This document shows positions 8,304-12,291 of a DNA stretch of 12,291 nucleotides, one piece after another. The stretch comes from Physocladia obscura (Eukaryota > Chytridiomycota > Chytridiomycetes > Chytridiales > Chytriomycetaceae). Location: assembly GCA_027596945.1 (NCBI GenBank), contig JADGJH010001047.1, positions 1 through 12,291 of the forward strand. Direction: 5' to 3'. The translations under genes were made by a program, and so were the position numbers. The stretch's first letter is position 1, and every line of letters starts with the position of its first letter. The notes under the pieces were generated by a model. That model searched no databases. It was given only the letters and a program-made list of their open reading frames with translations, and was not told the origin of the DNA.

Positions 8304-10383
8304 TCAAATCATATTGCTAAACATACTTCCTGCATACTGCATTGCCTTAACATTCGGATGTGACACCGCCTCAAACTGTCGATACTCAAGCTTCAATTCA
8401 TGCCCAATGTTAATAAATGCCGCCTTATTTCCAACATTGTCGCAATAATTTGGCGCTGAAAAAATCGTCACACACCGCCCTTTATGCGCTACCTCGTATC
8501 CTTGCTCTTTGACTTCATGCGATCGGATAATCACATCCAGTCCGTTTTCCTTACAGAACTTCTCTGTCACATCAGGACCAAACTGCGTGCCGACGCCACG
8601 TTTGCTTCGCGATCGACCTGGGAGCAGTTGAGGGTCTGACCAGAGGAGTTCGCACATTAAACCTTCGTTGCCAGGCTGTCGGAACCTATCGATTTTGCGG
8701 ATCTGGAAAAGAATAAAAATTTAATTTAATTTAACTTCTCTTTCTGCGAAATTATAATCAAATCTTCACCTCATCCATAGTAACGCCATCTCGACTAAAC
8801 AATCCTCCATGAATAACAAAAATTTTTCCGCCAATCAAATTACCCAACGGCACAGCATTAAATATTTCACTAAAAAGTTTAAACATGACATCCGAGTATT
8901 TCGCCTTCACTTCACCTTCGAATCCATACACTTTATTCATATCATCTGTTTCGTGGTTCCCGCGCGATAAGTAGATACATGACGGAGACATCGTCTTAAA
9001 CGCTAGTAATGTCAAGATGCATTCTACGGAAAATGAGCCACGATCTACAAAGTCGCCGTTAAACTGTTTTTGTTTTTTTTTTTTTTTTTGCTTAAACAAT
9101 TGCACACACATAAATGCGCATACACTGATATATTTCTATTTACCAAGTACATATTATCGTCACTAGGCAACCCGTTCATTTCAAAAATATTCAACAGGTC
9201 GTAAAACTGGCCATGGATATCGCCGCACACAGTAATACGTTTTCCTTCCGGAACGCTGATATCGACAATCGTCGGCGACTCTTCAAACAATTTTTTTGCA
9301 GCCACCAGAATTTGGAACACGTACTTTCGGTGTAGCTTTTTTTGGGCTTTCATGTGGGCGAGAAGATTTTTGACAAATTCAGGTGTAATTTGGGTCTCTG
9401 TAATATGTGGGCCGTCGTATCTGTTGTGTGTGTATATGTATTCTCATAATTATAATATAGCTTTGATGTTGTTTTTTCTCTGTACTCAACGAAGGTTCAA
9501 CAATAATATTCTCAATGTCTCCGATTAATTCCAGCGCAGATTTTTTAACTTCATTGAATGCGATCGCATTTTCGAACAACCGTCTTTTAAGCTCTTTTTC
9601 GCATTCTGTCAATTTAATCCGCGCATCGACGTCTCGCGGCGCGACTCTAACGACGGCTTTGAAGTCTTTAACAGCATCTAAAAAAAATTTTTTAAAATAG
9701 TAAAAAAATGATAAAATAAACAAACACAGTAATCTCACAATACACAACGCACACACATACCCTTAAGTTTACCCATTGCCATATGCCCAACTGCACGTCG
9801 ATAATACGCTTTAATAAATTTTGGGTCCAACGCAATCGCAGTTTCGGCATCGGTAATCGCAGCACCATAAAACTCTGATCGAATATAGGCTAAGTAATTC
9901 AAGAGAAAAATGAAACGTATCATTAGTTTTTGTTGGTTTGGTTTGGGGAAGATACCAAACGCGCGGTTCGAATAATACGCAGGATTTTTCGGATCGAATG
10001 AAATCGCAGTGGTGTACAAGTCGATAGCTTCAGAATATTTTCTTGCGGCGAAACAAGTGTTTGCACGGATTTTCGCCTGTGTTTTTTTTTTTTAATTTTT
10101 AATTTTTTTTGTGGTTAAAAAAGTGGTTAGATATTACGAATGCGTGATGATATGGTGGGGAAAAGATGTTAGGTTGTTGAACAATTATAAGGGATGGATT
10201 GAAAAGAAATGGATGCTACACAAAAACCTCTTCTGCTTGAGCTCGGTCCGCTGCTGAGACTTGCAGAGGCGCAATATCTTTCGCAACATGAGCCGCTTCA
10301 AGAAGTAGCGCTACGTCTTCTTCCGTATCTACTTGCTGTTGTTTTGCTGCTTCGTCTTCTTGTTGTTGCTTCAATGATGCCAT
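8304..10383 (-). CDS. PPT1: Serine/threonine protein phosphatase 5 (PP5/Ppt1), seven exons
   Basis: Exons on the minus strand are 10383-10228, 10076-9956, 9889-9761, 9677-9491, 9420-9144, 9063-8770 and 8702-8304, giving 520 residues (human PP5 has 499). PP5 removes phosphate from Ser/Thr on Hsp90 clients and cochaperones; its TPR domain binds the Hsp90 tail and inhibits the enzyme until released. Residues 1-45 are Gln/Ala/Glu-rich. TPR helices run from about 48 to 150 ([51 protein letters not shown]). The catalytic domain shows GDIHGQ (Asp265, His267), GDFVDRG (Asp294, Asp297, Arg298), RGNHE (Asn326, His327), IHGG (His375), LLWSDPQ, SKRGVG (Arg423), RSHEV (His450) and FSAPNYCD. Each sits 23 residues beyond its human counterpart. 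The ATG at 10383 has a good context (AAGATGG); the frame is open further upstream but without another ATG. It appears intact. Confidence 0.93.
8703..8769 (-). other. PP5 intron 6 (67 bp, phase 0)
   Basis: The donor is GTGAAG and the acceptor TTTTCCAG, with a T-rich 3' end. The join gives [16 protein letters not shown], in line with the human VTLDDIRKIERNRQP segment. Confidence 0.92.
9064..9143 (-). other. PP5 intron 5 (80 bp, phase 0) with A-tract before the acceptor
   Basis: The donor is GTAAAT and the acceptor ACAAAAACAG. The join restores [14 protein letters not shown], a metal-site motif that both unspliced frames break. The 3' end carries a run of about 17 A rather than a pyrimidine tract. 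Confidence 0.92.
9421..9490 (-). other. PP5 intron 4 (70 bp, phase 2)
   Basis: The donor is GTTGAG and the acceptor CACAACAG. A competing donor seven bases further in (GTACAG) would break the frame. With GTTGAG the join is [14 protein letters not shown], matching the linker between TPR and catalytic domains in PP5 homologues. Confidence 0.82.
9678..9760 (-). other. PP5 intron 3 (83 bp, phase 1)
   Basis: The donor is GTATGT and the acceptor TTTTTTTTAG, a classical pyrimidine-tract 3' end. The join gives [17 protein letters not shown], matching the start of the third TPR helix pair. Confidence 0.9.
9890..9955 (-). other. PP5 intron 2 (66 bp, phase 1)
   Basis: The donor is GTATCT, the acceptor ACTTAG, with a possible branch site ACTAATG. 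The join gives [14 protein letters not shown], the conserved TPR1-TPR2 boundary, whereas reading through inserts an unrelated hydrophobic segment. Confidence 0.9.
10077..10227 (-). other. PP5 intron 1 (151 bp, phase 0)
   Basis: The donor is GTTTTTG and the acceptor ACACAG. Removing it joins AQAEE to AKIRANTCF, which aligns with the AEELKTQANDYF start of the human PP5 TPR domain. The 3' end carries A-rich runs rather than a pyrimidine tract; CTAAC-type branch candidates lie upstream. Confidence 0.8.
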
Positions 10384-10561
10384 CTTTGTCTTTTTTTTCA
10401 AACTTTGAAGTTTTCGGTTTTTCAAGTGGTCCAAGTTCCCAAAAAATACAACGAAAATGACAATTTTGTAAATTTGTGAAGGTGAATGTGAAGATAGATC
10501 CGAATGAAATGTGGAGTGATGGTCAAAATAATACTTTCAGTCCACGAAAAATAAAAATAAG
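10384..10561. promoter_or_regulatory. PP5 promoter gap, shared with the divergent Harbinger ORF
   Basis: Only 178 bases separate the PP5 start codon from the first ATG of the Harbinger-like remnant on the other strand. PP5's 5' UTR and core promoter must lie here or inside the transposon. No clear TATA box is visible upstream of PP5. CpGs persist to about 10545 and then stop, which probably marks the edge of the unmethylated promoter or the insertion boundary. Confidence 0.45.
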
Positions 10562-11480
10562 ATGAACATCAACCAAATCCTGTTAGCAGAGCAAAGCAAT
10601 AACATAAATGCAAGCAACAAAGGTTTGTATTGACTACAGTCTTTTTTTATTAAAATGTGTTTTAAGAATGAAAATTCAACAAGCTATTCATTCTTGTTGC
10701 ATCTGACTTTGTCACCAGCAATTTGAAAGAGCCACAAGATGCACCATGCGATACATTTTATGTTTCAAATCAATCTGCTGAAGGGATAAATGAATTTATC
10801 CATCAAACAGGATTTGACAAGCCAACATTCAACACTATTTTCAAAGAATTTGGCAAAGACTACATTGTTCATTCAGGACCTGGATTATGCAGTTGACCTC
10901 CTAAATTATCAAGGAAGTTGACATTACCAGAATGCCTTCTATAATGGTTGGCTACATACTGCCTATGTAACTGAAGCTCTGTACTATTGTGTCAATGGTA
11001 CTATTATTTGGGTGTGCCACAACTGTCCAGATTCTTAGAATGGCAGGTTATCTCTCTCTTTTTGAAAGTATTGTTTTACTCTCCTACCAGTTTAAATATA
11101 GTGACAATTCTCATGATTTCTATGCAAGGCTGATCAATCTGCACTTTCTTTGCCCAGATTATGGAGGTGTTGCTAGCCTTTCCTGTTTCTAATGAAATGT
11201 TCAACAGGATTACACCTTCACTTAAAATTGAGGATCTGGAACAGTTTCCTTTAAATGAACAAACCTCTGCTGAACTGGTCAGCTCAGTAATAACTAGAAT
11301 TTTACAAGTTGCAGAATGGGGAATGGGGGCTGTTGACAAACCATTTTGGCAACTGGCACAAAATTACCTTACAATCAAGACATTCAAGAGGTTCTACCAC
11401 ACAATCTTTTTTGCTTGTATAACTTGAGAGTGAAAAGACTGAAAATTAGTCAAATGAGATCCATTTATGAAAAATATTTT
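10562..11480 (+). pseudogene. PIF/Harbinger (DDE_4-type) transposase remnant
   Basis: An ATG at 10562 opens MNINQILLAEQSNNINASNK, followed by a possible intron. From about 10725 a frame reads INEFIHQTGFDKPTFNTIF and KDYIVHSGPGLC, then PPKLSRKL and frame changes (ATTVQILRMAGYL in one frame). The C-terminal part is the most telling: LAFPVSNEMFNRI, then ILQVAEWGMGAVDKPFWQL, whose Glu in AEWGMG corresponds to the third catalytic residue. One frameshift later come NLRVKRLKISQMRSIYEKYF, the usual end of these fungal transposases ('YNLRVRxxxISQIRSVY'). The second Asp expected just before SAFPVSNEM is not visible (the sequence reads LLAFPVSNEM). The protein would cut and join DNA at element ends; with several frameshifts this copy is dead. 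Family call rests on motif recognition. Confidence 0.72.
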
Positions 11481-11588
11481 ATTTAATAAATACTTTATAA
11501 CTTTAATTTAATATCAAAATCATTTAAGATCAAAAACCAAAAAAAAAAACCAAAAATCAACATAAAAAACAATAAAAATACATCCTAT
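11481..11588. other. AT-rich gap between convergent Harbinger ORFs
   Basis: About 110 bases, almost all A and T, including an A11 tract at 11539-11549 and aataaa-like words on the plus strand (near 11484 and 11570) that could end the transposase transcript. Confidence 0.4.
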
Positions 11589-12070
11589 TTACTTCTTTAC
11601 AAGAGCTACAGTAATCAACATTAGTTTTTGTTGGCTTTGCTGTTGCTGTAGCTCCAATCTTGCTTCACAATATGCCTATTCTCTGAACAATCTTTCCTCA
11701 TGATCAGCCTGTTCATGTTGTGCCTTGTCCTCCTGCTCTTCTCTTCTGTGAATTTGATCTTCCTTGCACTCTTCTTGTCTGCAATCTAGCTTCTCTTGCT
11801 GCTCTCATCTTTGCTGTTCCATTTCCTCTTTCCATTTTTGCCTCATGATACATTTTTTACGTTTGAGTTCAATATTTCTGTTCATTTGCATAAGAAGAAT
11901 TCTGGAAAGAAATTTCAACTACTAGTATATTTAGAAAAATAAAATGCATTTTTTTCCATGCTGTCATCCTTTTTTTCAAGAGCATCCTGTTGTAAACAAA
12001 GTCTTTTCAGCTCTTGAGCAGGCCTAGAACTATATGAGCCAACCTCACTTGGAATTGAATTTCAATAAAC
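11589..12070 (-). pseudogene. Gln/Glu-rich coiled-coil ORF, probable Harbinger accessory protein
   Basis: Reading right to left from about 12070 one frame gives SYSSRPAQELKRLCLQQDAL and EKKDDSMEK. After a stretch with stops that ends in a good 3' splice site (TTTCTTTCCAG near 11900), it continues MQMNRNIELKRKKCIMRQ, KWKEEMEQQR, a stop, EQQEKLDCRQEECKEDQ, HEQADHEERLFRE, a stop, then ARLELQQQQSQQKLMLITV, ending at a TAA at 11589-11591. PIF/Harbinger elements encode a second, Myb/trihelix-like DNA-binding protein whose C-terminus is often a charged, Gln-rich coiled coil like this, placed next to or facing the transposase. The Myb part is not recognisable in the remaining sequence. Two stops make it non-functional. 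Identification leans on position and composition. Confidence 0.5.
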
Positions 12071-12291
12071 AAAATTGCTTTTCACAAGATGGCCTTTGAT
12101 AGAAAATATACCAGTCCTGGATTTTGCTGCAAGAGATTATATTTTATTGGTGTTACTGGCAATGATGGTAAATATGGCAGTGATCTTGAAAAAAGTATAG
12201 CTCACTGAGCTTCCAGTTTCTGATGAGGTAAGTTAATGTAATAGGAGCTGTTCCTGCTGAAGTCTGTGCCTGCCTTCAATAAGACCAGTGC
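12071..12291. other. Right-edge stretch, unassigned
   Basis: No frame gave a recognisable protein. A plus-strand frame reads YTSPGFCCKRLYFIGVTG and NDGKYGSDLEKSIAH before a stop, and a plus-strand 5' splice site (GATGAGGTAAGT) lies at 12224-12235. It could belong to the Harbinger accessory gene on the minus strand or to another decayed gene that continues past the window. Confidence 0.3.

Noticed and set aside
9515..9700. Plus-strand open frame opposite PP5 exon 4
   Set aside because: Antisense shadow of a conserved exon; no independent motif.
10384..10434. Longer PP5 N-terminus starting upstream at 10434
   Set aside because: The upstream initiator is TTG; the first in-frame ATG is at 10383 and has a good context.
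10209..10460. Plus-strand open frame opposite PP5 exon 1
   Set aside because: Antisense shadow: its Leu-rich repeats are the complement of the Gln/Ala/Glu-rich PP5 N-terminus.
1..12291. CRISPR arrays, tRNA or rRNA genes, bacterial operon signals
   Set aside because: No regularly spaced repeats, no cloverleaf or rRNA-like sequence noticed, and the gene structure is clearly eukaryotic.

Overview
The window looks like nuclear DNA of a fungus. Protein-coding signal is split by short spliceosomal introns (49 to 151 bp), the sequence is AT-rich, and most of it is decayed transposon sequence. The mix of transposons (a LINE with a C-terminal RNase H, PIF/Harbinger, IS630/Tc1-like and CENP-B/pogo-like remnants), together with strong CpG loss everywhere except over one conserved gene, fits an early-diverging fungus such as an arbuscular mycorrhizal species (Glomeromycotina). 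That placement is inference; no rRNA or other marker gene is present.

Layout. 1-1023: plus-strand coding-like blocks of unknown identity, broken by a frameshift and a stop. 1059-1329: minus-strand fragment of an IS630/Tc1-type transposase with a likely 49-bp intron. 1330-2776: mostly unassigned sequence with a short tandem repeat, one small open frame and a hairpin. About 2777-5781: minus-strand, 5'-truncated, multiply broken LINE. It keeps the RNase H domain, a Cys/His knuckle, a long charged coiled-coil tail, and a recognisable 3' end with a G-quadruplex motif, poly(A) signal, hairpin and A8 tail. 5782-6455: AT-rich spacer. 6456-7700: plus-strand remnant of a CENP-B/pogo-type DNA-binding transposase. 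7701-8303: AT-rich spacer.

The only intact gene is on the minus strand at 8304-10383. It has seven exons encoding a 520-residue serine/threonine protein phosphatase 5 (PP5/Ppt1 family): an N-terminal TPR region and a complete PPP catalytic domain with every metal-binding and catalytic residue in place. All six introns splice in frame.

Downstream of the divergent PP5 promoter gap (10384-10561) lies a decayed PIF/Harbinger transposon. A plus-strand transposase remnant (10562 to about 11480) faces a minus-strand, Gln/Glu-rich coiled-coil ORF (11589 to about 12070) that resembles the accessory protein of such elements. The window ends inside or just past this element.

The clearest large-scale pattern is compositional. 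CpG is frequent from about 8300 to 10545, exactly the PP5 gene and its short promoter, and almost absent elsewhere. I did not find convincing evidence of a wholly new biological system. The most useful leads are the LINE 3'-end architecture and coiled-coil tail, the unidentified coding blocks at the left edge, and the sharp CpG boundaries.
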